Below are positions 1 to 6,543 of a DNA stretch of 9,131 nucleotides, one piece after another; within the stretch, counting starts at the first letter, position 1; each line of letters starts with the position of its first letter. The stretch is taken from contig DBYF01000051.1 in assembly GCA_002310155.1 (NCBI GenBank), positions 6,976 through 16,106 of the forward strand, given 5' to 3'. Below the pieces are notes generated by a model, which was not told where the DNA came from, ran no database searches, and saw nothing but the letters and a program-made list of their open reading frames with translations. This DNA comes from Mageeibacillus sp. UBA1193 (GTDB lineage: Bacteria; Bacillota; Clostridia; Saccharofermentanales; Saccharofermentanaceae). The translations under genes and the position numbers were made by a program.

Positions 1-1569
1 GTCGTACTTGCGCTCTTCGCGATGATGCTCCTGCTGGACAGTTTCCTGGCGCCGATCGTATTCCTGCTGTCGATCGGCATGATGATCCTTCTGAATCTCG
101 GTTCAAATATTTTCTTCGGTGAGATCTCCTATATTACAAAAGCACTCTCTGCCGTCCTTCAGCTGGCGGTCACCATGGACTACTCCATCTTCCTGTGGCA
201 CAGCTACAACGAGCAGCGCGAGAGGTTCTCAGATAATAAGGAAGCGATGACGGTCGCGATCCGTGAGACGCTGGCGAGCGTTATCGGAAGTTCCGTTACG
301 ACCGTCGCCGGATTTATCGCGCTGTGCTTCATGAGCTTCACCATGGGCCGCGACCTGGGCCTGGTTATGGCAAAGGGTGTTATCATCGGCGTTATCGGAT
401 GCGTAACGGTGCTGCCGTCCCTGATCCTGGTGCTGGATAAGCCGCTTCAGAAGAGCAGACACAGATCGCTTATCCCGACCGGCGGCAAGATCTCCAAGGG
501 GATCGTCAAAATCTTCCCGGTGTTCCTCCTGATCTTCGCGATCCTGATCGTCCCGTCTTTCTACTGCTATAAGAAAGCCGGTAACGAAGTCTACTACGAT
601 ATCTCCGAGTCGATTCCGCAGGACATGCCGAATGTCGTTGCCAACAATAAACTCAAGGATGAGTTCCATATGGCTACCCAGGTAATGGTGCTGACGGATT
701 CGGCGCTCGATCCGATGGTGGCGAGAGTCATGGTTGAGGAGATGGAAAAGGTCGAAGGCGTCAACTATGTCCTGTCTATGGAATCCCTGCTTGGCGCGGA
801 CGTTCCGCAGGAAGTGCTTCCGCATTCTCTTACCGGAATCCTGAAGAGTGACAAGTGGGAGCTGATGCTGATTAACTCGCAGTACGGTCTTGCGACTGAC
901 GAACTGAACGATCAGATCGACCAGCTGAATGCGATCCTGAAAAAGCATGACCCGAAGGGTCTCCTCATTGGTGAAGGACCTTGTACAAAGGATCTGATCG
1001 AGACGACGGATGTTGACTTCCGTACAGTTAACATCGTATCAGTCTTACTGGTATTCCTCATCATCGCGATCGTCACGAAGAGCCTGTCGCTGCCGTTCAT
1101 CCTGATCTCGGTCATTGAACTTGCGATCTTCATCAACCTCGGTATCCCGCACCTGACGGGAGCGAGCATGCCGTTCGTCGGACCGATCTTCATCAGTACG
1201 ATCCAGCTCGGCGCGACCGTCGATTACGCGATCCTGATGACGACCAGATATAAAGAAGAGCGTATGCGAGGACTTCGCAGAAAAGACGCGGTATGGACTG
1301 CGCTTCGCACATCGATCCCGTCCATCCTCGTATCCGGTACAGGACTTTTCGCAGCGACCATCGGTGTTGCGATCTACTCGGATGTCGACATGATCAGCTC
1401 CATGTGTATCCTCCTTGCAAGAGGTGCGCTGGTCAGCATGCTGTTAGTCATCTTCATCCTTCCGTCGATGATTATGGCTTTTGACGGACTGATCAAGAAG
1501 ACGACCCTGGGAATGAAAAACTGTGATAAACATACATCTTCCGACGAAAGAGAGGAGCAGTATACATGA
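1..1569 (+). CDS. MMPL/RND-family transporter, C-terminal part (5' end outside window)
   Basis: The reading frame is open from base 1, so the gene begins upstream; 522 codons are visible. The protein is a membrane pump of the RND superfamily, MMPL type, expected to export lipids or other hydrophobic compounds using proton motive force. The two-fold RND layout is visible. A first bundle of hydrophobic segments carries the TM4-type motif VTMDYSIF (Asp60-Tyr61, counted from base 1). An extracytoplasmic domain follows at about residues 195-345, then a second bundle with the matching motif ATVDYAIL (Asp408-Tyr409). These Asp-Tyr pairs are the usual proton-relay residues of MMPL proteins. The short charged C-terminus is cytoplasmic. 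Compared with a typical length near 700 residues, roughly the first 180-200 are missing. The stop codon overlaps the next gene's start (ATGA), so the two are probably translationally coupled. The substrate cannot be inferred. Confidence 0.9.
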   Translation, partial: VVLALFAMMLLLDSFLAPIVFLLSIGMMILLNLGSNIFFGEISYITKALSAVLQLAVTMDYSIFLWHSYNEQRERFSDNKEAMTVAIRETLASVIGSSVTTVAGFIALCFMSFTMGRDLGLVMAKGVIIGVIGCVTVLPSLILVLDKPLQKSRHRSLIPTGGKISKGIVKIFPVFLLIFAILIVPSFYCYKKAGNEVYYDISESIPQDMPNVVANNKLKDEFHMATQVMVLTDSALDPMVARVMVEEMEKVEGVNYVLSMESLLGADVPQEVLPHSLTGILKSDKWELMLINSQYGLATDELNDQIDQLNAILKKHDPKGLLIGEGPCTKDLIETTDVDFRTVNIVSVLLVFLIIAIVTKSLSLPFILISVIELAIFINLGIPHLTGASMPFVGPIFISTIQLGATVDYAILMTTRYKEERMRGLRRKDAVWTALRTSIPSILVSGTGLFAATIGVAIYSDVDMISSMCILLARGALVSMLLVIFILPSMIMAFDGLIKKTTLGMKNCDKHTSSDEREEQYT

Positions 1570-3950
1570 ATAAGATGAACATGATTGCAAATAAGACGAT
1601 GGCGCTGGTGATCGGCGCGAGCATCCTGTCGATGGGAGTGGGCGGTGCGGCCGTTGCTGCTTTCAACTCTATGAAGAAAGATGAGCCTTCGGCTCAGCAG
1701 GTCAACTACGCACCGGCAGGCGCGAACGGATCTGGAATCAACTCATCGGATGATCTGCTCAGCTACATGGACACCACGACCAGAACACCATCGACGGATA
1801 GTGCTTTTAAAGAGGAAACGGTATACGTTATCGCCGGAAAAGAAGGTACGGTGCAGAAGGTCATCGTAAGTGACTGGATCCGAAATACCGCAGGCAAGAC
1901 GGGTATTACAGATGTATCCGACCTGCAGGATATTTCCGTACTGAAAGAGGGCGAGACATACACGATGGGCGGTGACAATACCCGCGTGTGGGATACGACG
2001 AACGACGATATCTACTATCAGGGCAGCATTGAGAAGGAGCTCCCTGTCGACATGAAGGTCTCCTATTTTCTCGACGGAAACCCGATCACTCCGGAGGAAC
2101 TTCTCGGCAAGAGCGGCCGCGTGACGATCCGCTTCGACTACACGAACAATGCTTTTGAGATGGTGGAGATCGACGGCAAACAGGAGAAGATCTTCGTGCC
2201 GTTTACCATGCTCACCGGTGCGCTCCTCGACAACAATATCTTCTCGAACGTGGAAGTTTCCAACGGTAAAATCGTGAACGATGGAAGCCGTACGGTCGTT
2301 GTCGGATTCGCTTTCCCGGGACTTGCGGAGGACCTCGGAATCAGTTCCGACAAACTGGCGATCCCGAACTCCGTGGAGATCTCCGCAGACTGCGTGAACT
2401 TCAGTCTCGGCATGACGGTCACGATCGCGACAACGGAACTGGTAAATCAGATCGATCTCGATAAGAATACATCGCTTTCTAATCTGGATCTTAGCGGTTC
2501 ACTTGAGCAATTGACTACCGCGATGGGACAGCTCGTCGACGGTTCTTCGAAGCTGTACGACGGCATGTGCACACTTCTCGACAAGTGCAAGGAGCTCGTT
2601 GCCGGTGTCGATAAACTTGCAGAGGGCGCGAAGAAACTGAAGGCCGGCTCCGCGGCTGTTGATGATGGCGCAGGAAAGGTCTCCAAAGGCATGGGTCAGG
2701 TCTATGACGGAATGAAGGAACTCGATTCGCATTCTGCTGATCTGAATGCCGGTGCGAAGAAGGTTTTCGAGTCACTTCTCGCGACTGCAAAAGATCAGCT
2801 CACGGCAGCAGGCCTGTCCGTTCCGGATATGACTGTTGATAATTACGCGGATGTGCTGAACGGTGTCATCAATTCCCTCGATGACTCGGCGGTATATCAG
2901 CAGGCTCTTGATACCGTAACATCCGCTGTCGAAGCGAAGCGTCCGTACATCCGTTCCCAGGTGACGGAAGCCGTGAAGGCGGAAGTGGAGAACCAGGTTA
3001 CAGCAGGTGTGAAAGATGGCGTGACTGAGAAGATCACTGCTGCTGTCCGTGATCAGGTGGCTGCTGCCGTTGAGGCAAACGTCCGTGAGCAGGTCGCAGC
3101 ACAGGTGATTCAGCAGGCCACGGGAATGAGTAAGACAGACTACGATCAGGCAGTTGCTGCCGGTGCGATCGATGCGGCGACTCAGCAGCAGATCAACGGT
3201 GCGATCGACCAGCAGATGACAAGCGCCGATGTAAAAACACTCATCACGCAGAATACAGACGCCCAGATGGAAACTGCCGAGGTCAAGGCAACGATCAGCA
3301 ATAAAGTCGATGAGCAGATGGCGACTTCTGACGTGAAAGCTCTTATCAGCTCGAAGGTCGATGAGACCATGAAGAGCAGCAATATCCAGGACCTGATCGA
3401 CCAGAATACTGAGAATCAGGTGAAGAAAGCCATTTCCGAAACGATGGCCGGTGACGAAGTGCAGGCGAAGCTTGCCGCGGCATCCGATGGTGCGAAGAAG
3501 GTCATCCAGCTGAAAGCAAGTCTCGACAACTACAACACATTCTATCTCGGACTTCTCGACTACACTGCTGCAGTCGGTAAGGCGACCGCAGGTATCGGTG
3601 AACTGAAGAAGGGAACTGATGATCTTAAGAAGGGCACCGCTCAGGTGGCTTCCGGTATGGCAGAACTCTGCGACGGTATCCTGACCATGAAGGACGGTCT
3701 CCCGGCGCTGATCGATGGTGTCACGGAACTCCGCGACGGAACGATGCAGATCTCTGACGGACTGAAGGAATTCGATGAGAAGGGTATCCAGAAACTCGTC
3801 GAGCTTCTCGATGGCGACCTCGCAGGTCTCCTCACACGCCTCCGCGCCACCACGGACGTATCGAAGAAGTACATCAACTTCGCCGGCATCGCTGATGGCA
3901 TGGACGGCACAGTCAAGTTCATCTACAAGACTGAAGAGATCGAAGGATAA
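1566..3950 (+). CDS. Anchored extracellular X-X-X-Leu-X-X-Gly repeat protein (YhgE/Pip-like), partner of the MMPL pump
   Basis: 794 residues. The start is fixed by the ATGA overlap and a GAGAGGAG ribosome site 9 bp upstream. Residues about 12-33 form one hydrophobic anchor or uncleaved signal (MALVIGASILSMGVGGAAVAA); the rest is hydrophilic and should lie outside the membrane. Two tracts of Leu-X-X-Gly heptads are visible, at about 320-400 (KLYDGM, KLAEGAKKLKAG, KVSKGMGQVYDGM) and 669-745 (ELKKGTDDLKKG, ELCDGI, ELRDGT). This pattern is known from YhgE/Pip-type proteins. Between them is a helical, Ala/Val/Gln-rich region (about 455-630) ending in five 17-residue repeats. The C-terminal membrane bundle of true YhgE is absent, so the protein is not a full YhgE; the upstream MMPL protein presumably supplies the membrane channel. 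An adaptor or cell-wall-spanning role is inferred. A terminator follows at once, so this is the last gene of the operon. Confidence 0.8.
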   Translation: MNKMNMIANKTMALVIGASILSMGVGGAAVAAFNSMKKDEPSAQQVNYAPAGANGSGINSSDDLLSYMDTTTRTPSTDSAFKEETVYVIAGKEGTVQKVIVSDWIRNTAGKTGITDVSDLQDISVLKEGETYTMGGDNTRVWDTTNDDIYYQGSIEKELPVDMKVSYFLDGNPITPEELLGKSGRVTIRFDYTNNAFEMVEIDGKQEKIFVPFTMLTGALLDNNIFSNVEVSNGKIVNDGSRTVVVGFAFPGLAEDLGISSDKLAIPNSVEISADCVNFSLGMTVTIATTELVNQIDLDKNTSLSNLDLSGSLEQLTTAMGQLVDGSSKLYDGMCTLLDKCKELVAGVDKLAEGAKKLKAGSAAVDDGAGKVSKGMGQVYDGMKELDSHSADLNAGAKKVFESLLATAKDQLTAAGLSVPDMTVDNYADVLNGVINSLDDSAVYQQALDTVTSAVEAKRPYIRSQVTEAVKAEVENQVTAGVKDGVTEKITAAVRDQVAAAVEANVREQVAAQVIQQATGMSKTDYDQAVAAGAIDAATQQQINGAIDQQMTSADVKTLITQNTDAQMETAEVKATISNKVDEQMATSDVKALISSKVDETMKSSNIQDLIDQNTENQVKKAISETMAGDEVQAKLAAASDGAKKVIQLKASLDNYNTFYLGLLDYTAAVGKATAGIGELKKGTDDLKKGTAQVASGMAELCDGILTMKDGLPALIDGVTELRDGTMQISDGLKEFDEKGIQKLVELLDGDLAGLLTRLRATTDVSKKYINFAGIADGMDGTVKFIYKTEEIEG
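3192..3446 (+). repeat. Five tandem 51-bp (17-residue) coding repeats
   Basis: Residues 543-627 of the secreted protein fall into five consecutive 17-residue units starting at bases 3192, 3243, 3294, 3345 and 3396: INGAIDQQMTSADVKTL, ITQNTDAQMETAEVKAT, ISNKVDEQMATSDVKAL, ISSKVDETMKSSNIQDL and IDQNTENQVKKAISETM. The pattern is I-x3-(V/I/T)-(D/E)-x2-(M/V), then a (V/I)-x2-(L/T/M) end, with hydrophobic residues spaced like one face of a helix. The last unit is the most divergent. The unit differs in length from the heptads on either side, so this is a separate rod-like or oligomerising section. Confidence 0.8.
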
Positions 3951-3984
3951 GTGAACTGAATCATTTAAATATACCCTCCGAGGC

Positions 3985-4030
3985 GGGGCCGTTTTCGCAC
4001 GAAAGTGTGAGGCGGTCCCTATTCTTTTCC
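3985..4030 (+). terminator. Rho-independent terminator after the MMPL operon
   Basis: GGGGCCG (3985-3991) pairs with CGGTCCC (4013-4019) with one G-T pair. After a one-base bulge (T3992) the stem continues TTT-CGCAC / GTGTG-AGG to a GAAA tetraloop at 4001-4004. That gives about 15 pairs, a few of them G-T. The T-rich stretch TATTCTTTTCC follows at 4020-4030. It lies 34 bp after the stop codon and should end the pump operon. Confidence 0.85.
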
Positions 4031-4052
4031 TCGAATATCATTTTCAAAAAAG

Positions 4053-4080
4053 TAACAAAACTACTCTTATAAAATATAGA
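4053..4080 (+). promoter_or_regulatory. Weak candidate promoter for the nuclease-like gene
   Basis: The AT-rich stretch between the terminator and 4136 contains two -10-like hexamers, TATAAA (4068-4073) and TATAGA (4075-4080). The best -35 match at acceptable spacing is TAACAA (4053-4058), 16 bp before the second hexamer. None is close to consensus. A promoter is expected here because a strong terminator separates this gene from the upstream operon, but the exact position is uncertain. Confidence 0.35.
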
Positions 4081-4135
4081 TTCCGTTCTGGGAAGTGGCG
4101 TTCAATAGAAGCATCTTTTCACAAGGAGGCAGACT

Positions 4136-4954
4136 ATGGAACGCTTATTAATTGAACTGATTAAAAGGCAGAAGCAGTTGAATGAAGCTATTTCTGCAAC
4201 TGAAGAATTGTTAAAAGGGGCACCAGAGGGGAAACTGCGCATTGATAATAACAAAGGGAATGCGAAGTTTTTTCAGGTGCTTTCGAAATACTCGTCCGGA
4301 ACATATATACCGCAGGAGGAAAGGATGCTGGCCGATAAACTCGCAGAGAAAGGATTGGCTGAGAAACTTCTTGTTCATGCGAAAAGAGAATTGGCTTCCA
4401 TCAATCGATATATCTCTTTCTTAAAGGAAGAGAGTGCGGATCATGTATATCGGAAACTGAGTGAAGAACGGAAAAAACTGGTAACGCCAATCATGCTGGA
4501 TGGTGATACGTATGCTTCTATGTGGATATCCAAACCATTTCCTAAGAATCCGCAGTTCCCGGAAGGTCTGACGTTTAAAACAAAACGCGGTGACATGGTG
4601 CGATCCAAGTCGGAGGTATTCATTGCAAACGTTTACTATGAACTTGGAATTCCATACAAGTATGAGTGCCCAATTGTTCTGGAAAATGGAAGTGTGAGGT
4701 ATCCGGATTTTACCCTCTTGGACATTGCGCGCCATCGCGTAGTATATCATGAGCATCTTGGGCTTCTTGATGATGCGGAATACCGTCGTGCGGCGATATT
4801 GAAACTGAGGGAATACAGACAAAATGGAATCTACACAGGTAAGAATCTGATTCTCACATCAGAGACAGCATATGCACCGTTCGATCCGGAGCAGTTCCGA
4901 AGACGCATCCGTGATTCCTTCCAGGTGGAATTGTTAAAACAGGTTCGAAAGTGA
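4136..4954 (+). CDS. Putative PD-(D/E)XK-superfamily nuclease-like protein
   Basis: 272 residues. The start is supported by AAGGAGG (4123-4129), 6 bp before ATG. The N-terminal half (about 1-115) is Lys/Glu-rich and helical, probably partly coiled coil (RQKQLNEAIS, AKRELASINRYISFL). The C-terminal half resembles a restriction-endonuclease fold: RSKSE (Glu160), a predicted helix with IPYKYECPI, RYPDF (Asp191), a strand ending in YHEHLG (Glu206), then a Lys/Tyr-containing helix. In this arrangement Glu160, Asp191 and Glu206 would be the catalytic acids. The classical E-X-K lysine is replaced by E-H-L, a variant I believe occurs in some members of the superfamily. Codon use (TTA, TTG, ATT, AGG, GGG) is AT-richer than in both neighbouring operons, which suggests recent acquisition. 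The stop codon lies inside the first half-site of the 52-bp array. Target and role are unknown; it could be a DNA-repair, defence or element-linked nuclease. Confidence 0.65.
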   Translation: MERLLIELIKRQKQLNEAISATEELLKGAPEGKLRIDNNKGNAKFFQVLSKYSSGTYIPQEERMLADKLAEKGLAEKLLVHAKRELASINRYISFLKEESADHVYRKLSEERKKLVTPIMLDGDTYASMWISKPFPKNPQFPEGLTFKTKRGDMVRSKSEVFIANVYYELGIPYKYECPIVLENGSVRYPDFTLLDIARHRVVYHEHLGLLDDAEYRRAAILKLREYRQNGIYTGKNLILTSETAYAPFDPEQFRRRIRDSFQVELLKQVRK

Positions 4955-5193
4955 CGAATAGCGGTATTCAGAATATTAGTCACCTGCAAAAAAGCATTTC
5001 AGGTGACTAAAAAAGTAAAATGCGAGATTAGTCTATTCGAAATCATTGATTCAAGTGACTAATTTCCCAGAAATGGTTTTTAGTCCCTCAATAATGAATA
5101 AACAAGGTGACTAAAGATTCAAAGAGCAATATTAGTCCACTGAATCGAAGATTCGGAGGTGACTAAGAATTCAAATTGGATTTTTAGTCACCT
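4951..5193. repeat. 52-bp-periodic array of alternating palindromic half-sites (TTAGTC / GACTAA)
   Basis: Left half-sites TTAGTC start at 4976, 5028, 5080, 5132 and 5184, every step exactly 52 bp. Right half-sites GACTAA start at 5005, 5057, 5109 and 5161, also exactly 52 bp apart, each preceded by GT (GTGACTAA). A decayed copy, GTGACGAA (4951-4958), sits in register at 4953 and contains the stop codon of the upstream gene. Each L-R pair encloses 23 variable bases, and each R-L gap is 17 variable bases. The fullest half-sites read TTAGTCACCT and AGGTGACTAA, so each L-R pair can form a hairpin, and R4-L5 forms an alternative one. Only the arms are conserved. The period is not a multiple of three, and TAG/TAA in the half-sites put stop codons in all frames, so the array is non-coding. 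No known family is recognised. Confidence 0.9.
4976..5010. repeat. Perfect 11-bp inverted repeat, first full unit of the array
   Basis: TTAGTCACCTG (4976-4986) is the exact reverse complement of CAGGTGACTAA (5000-5010), with a 13-base loop. It is the most regular unit of the array. T-runs are not placed for a + strand terminator. Unit 4 (5131-5166) is also well folded, with an inner GAATC-GAA-GATTC stem-loop at 5142-5154. Confidence 0.85.
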
Positions 5194-5212
5194 CTCGGAT
5201 CCTCTTTAGCCT

Positions 5213-5890
5213 TCAACGTATTAATCCACCATGGAAAAAGCACTCGTACACTTTCTTCCCTGCGTGGAAGATCTCTTCGTATCCCTGAAACCATGAGACG
5301 TCACCGGTGACCTTGCAGGTGTAGGTGTACTCTCCGGAGGAGTAGTGCTCGGGACCTCGGTAGGGGAGATCCGCCTTGGCTGCACGAAGCGCCTCTTTCA
5401 GGAAATCTCCGCTGAATGTCTCATCGAGGACGCGTCCGCAGTAGTTCATCGCATACTTCGCGATACCCTTATGGAAGACCGCTTCCTCGCCGGCGAAGCT
5501 CTCTCCGCCGACGTATGTATCAATGTAGGTGTAGTCGCCTTTTTCATATTTGAAATCGTGCGCGGACGGACGCGAGGCGGCGACCTCGTTAGCGAATGCC
5601 GCGTAGGTGTTGCGATTCGCTTCCAGACGGAAACCGATCATCTCATCGATCTCGGAAACTTCCATATCGGAAGAAACAGGCCGTGTCTGGCAGTCGGCGT
5701 CTTTCACGAGATAATCGACAGTGACATTAAACATCGAGCTGATGCTGATGAGGTTGCCGATATCCGGGTAGCCCTGTCCGGACTCCCATTTTGCGACCGC
5801 CTGACGGGATACGTTCAGAGCAGAAGCCAGGTCCTCCTGTGTCATGCCTTTACTTTTACGAAGTATCTGAAGTTTTTCGGGAAAGATCAT
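5213..5890 (-). CDS. XRE-family transcriptional regulator with C-terminal DUF5680-like domain
   Basis: 225 residues. The start at 5890 is supported by GGAGGG (5899-5904 on the opposite strand), 8 bp upstream. Residues about 5-61 are a Cro/C1-type helix-turn-helix: LQILRKSKGMTQEDLASALN, then VSRQAVAKWESGQGYPDIGN, the form typical of Bacillota XRE regulators. A linker follows, then a C-terminal domain (about 92-225) with YVGGESFAGEEAVF, MNYCGRVL, FSGDFLKEAL, PYRGPEHY and a final YECFFHGG. I recognise this as the DUF5680 type, often fused to XRE domains and of unknown function. It should act as a cytoplasmic DNA-binding regulator, possibly sensing a ligand or partner through the C-terminal domain. 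It converges on the nuclease-like gene across the 52-bp array, making it a candidate but unproven reader of that array. It may also control its own promoter. Confidence 0.85.
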   Translation of the reverse strand: MIFPEKLQILRKSKGMTQEDLASALNVSRQAVAKWESGQGYPDIGNLISISSMFNVTVDYLVKDADCQTRPVSSDMEVSEIDEMIGFRLEANRNTYAAFANEVAASRPSAHDFKYEKGDYTYIDTYVGGESFAGEEAVFHKGIAKYAMNYCGRVLDETFSGDFLKEALRAAKADLPYRGPEHYSSGEYTYTCKVTGDVSWFQGYEEIFHAGKKVYECFFHGGLIR

Positions 5891-5920
5891 GTGCGTCGCC
5901 CTCCGTTTCTTGTTACCTGC

Positions 5921-5926
5921 ATTATA
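5921..5926 (-). promoter_or_regulatory. -10 element of the XRE gene promoter
   Basis: On the minus strand TATAAT lies 30 bp before the XRE start codon. At normal spacing the -35 is poor (AGAGTC). A good TTGATA (5949-5954) is 22 bp away, too far for a standard promoter, so an activator or a weak promoter is possible. Confidence 0.5.
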
Positions 5927-5952
5927 TCGCAGAACAGAACCGGGACTCTATC

Positions 5953-5984
5953 AACCGGAAGTGGAGATCGTGCCACTTTCCGTT
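5953..5984. repeat. Imperfect inverted repeat upstream of the XRE promoter
   Basis: AACCGGAAGTGG (5953-5964) and CCACTTTCCGTT (5973-5984) pair over 12 positions with two mismatches around an 8-base loop; the inner AAGTGG/CCACTT part is perfect. It lies between the XRE promoter and the end of the Nudix gene. It could be an operator or the hairpin ending the Nudix transcript, but no T-run follows on the minus strand, so it is not a standard terminator. Confidence 0.4.
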
Positions 5985-6009
5985 GCGCGGGCACGTATTT
6001 GCACACGAT

Positions 6010-6471
6010 TTACGGATGCTCTTTCACGTATTGGAACGCCTTCTTGATGAACCTTTCATTCATCGGATCCATCGGAGATGGAAGTTCATCCTCGGCGAAG
6101 AAGCGCTGCTGAACAACTTCTTCTTCCTGCACCTTCAGCTCGCCGTGGTATTTACGGCAGATGTAAAGAATGCCCGCGACATAGATCTCGTCGCCATGCG
6201 GATAGGTATAGTGTGTTTCCTCTCCGGATTCTGTATCGAAGAACTCCAGTTCATCGCAGATCAGACCGGACTCTTCGAAGGCTTCTCTTCTGGCGGTGTC
6301 CTCGAAGGTCTCACCGAACTCCATCGATCCGCCCGGGTATCCCCAGAAGCCGTTGTCCGCACGCTCGTGAAGGAGGATCTCGTTTTTCTCATTAAAGAAG
6401 AGAACGGCCGCGCCGGGAATGATGATCGGTCGATGCCCTACCTCTTTTCGGAGATCTAAGATATAACCCAT
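6010..6471 (-). CDS. Nudix hydrolase (first of two)
   Basis: 153 residues from the chosen start. An in-frame ATG 13 codons upstream (6510) has no ribosome site, while the ATG at 6471 follows AAAGGAG at 7 bp spacing and begins with MGYILDLRKEVG, a normal start for this family. The Nudix box is complete at residues 48-70: G-SMEFG-E-TFEDTAR-RE-AF-EE-S-GL, fitting GX5EX7REUXEEXGU. The preceding GFWGYPGG is also typical. Such enzymes cleave nucleoside diphosphates linked to another moiety (X), using Mg2+ bound by the box glutamates. The specific substrate (ADP-ribose, nucleotide sugar, oxidised NTP) cannot be told. It is co-directional with a second Nudix gene 72 bp upstream and probably co-transcribed with it. 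No clear promoter or terminator is seen in the 72-bp gap. Confidence 0.9.
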   Translation of the reverse strand: MGYILDLRKEVGHRPIIIPGAAVLFFNEKNEILLHERADNGFWGYPGGSMEFGETFEDTARREAFEESGLICDELEFFDTESGEETHYTYPHGDEIYVAGILYICRKYHGELKVQEEEVVQQRFFAEDELPSPMDPMNERFIKKAFQYVKEHP

Positions 6472-6543
6472 ATTGAAACTCCTTTCTTCCGCTTCGCGCG
6501 GAACTGACATGGCTTTATCGTAAAGGGTGCCCCAAGGGGAGAG

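Noticed and set aside
4976..5010. Simple bidirectional terminator between convergent genes
   Set aside because: The hairpin lacks a following T-run on the plus strand. One terminator also would not explain five units in exact 52-bp register, though a role in ending transcripts is not excluded.
4951..5193. CRISPR array
   Set aside because: CRISPR repeats are near-identical over 20 or more bases with separate unique spacers. Here only 6-11 bases of each arm are conserved, the unit interiors vary as much as the linkers, and no cas gene is present.
4136..5193. Type III toxin-antitoxin (RNA repeat antitoxin with toxin)
   Set aside because: The repeats follow rather than precede the gene, they are not near-identical, and the protein does not resemble a ToxN-type endoribonuclease.
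4951..5193. Plasmid iterons or integron attC sites
   Set aside because: No replication initiator or integrase gene is nearby, the half-sites alternate in orientation rather than being direct iterons, and attC core-site structure is not seen.
5345..6459. Plus-strand open frames of 222-255 codons opposite the XRE and Nudix genes
   Set aside because: They lack ribosome sites and recognisable domains and lie opposite genes with clear motifs; they are antisense shadows.
6472..6510. Thirteen-codon N-terminal extension of the first Nudix gene
   Set aside because: No ribosome site precedes the ATG at 6510, whereas AAAGGAG precedes the ATG at 6471, and family proteins begin at the latter.
6526..6543. 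CCCC-AA-GGGG hairpin as terminator between the Nudix genes
   Set aside because: The loop would be only two bases and no T-run follows on the minus strand.
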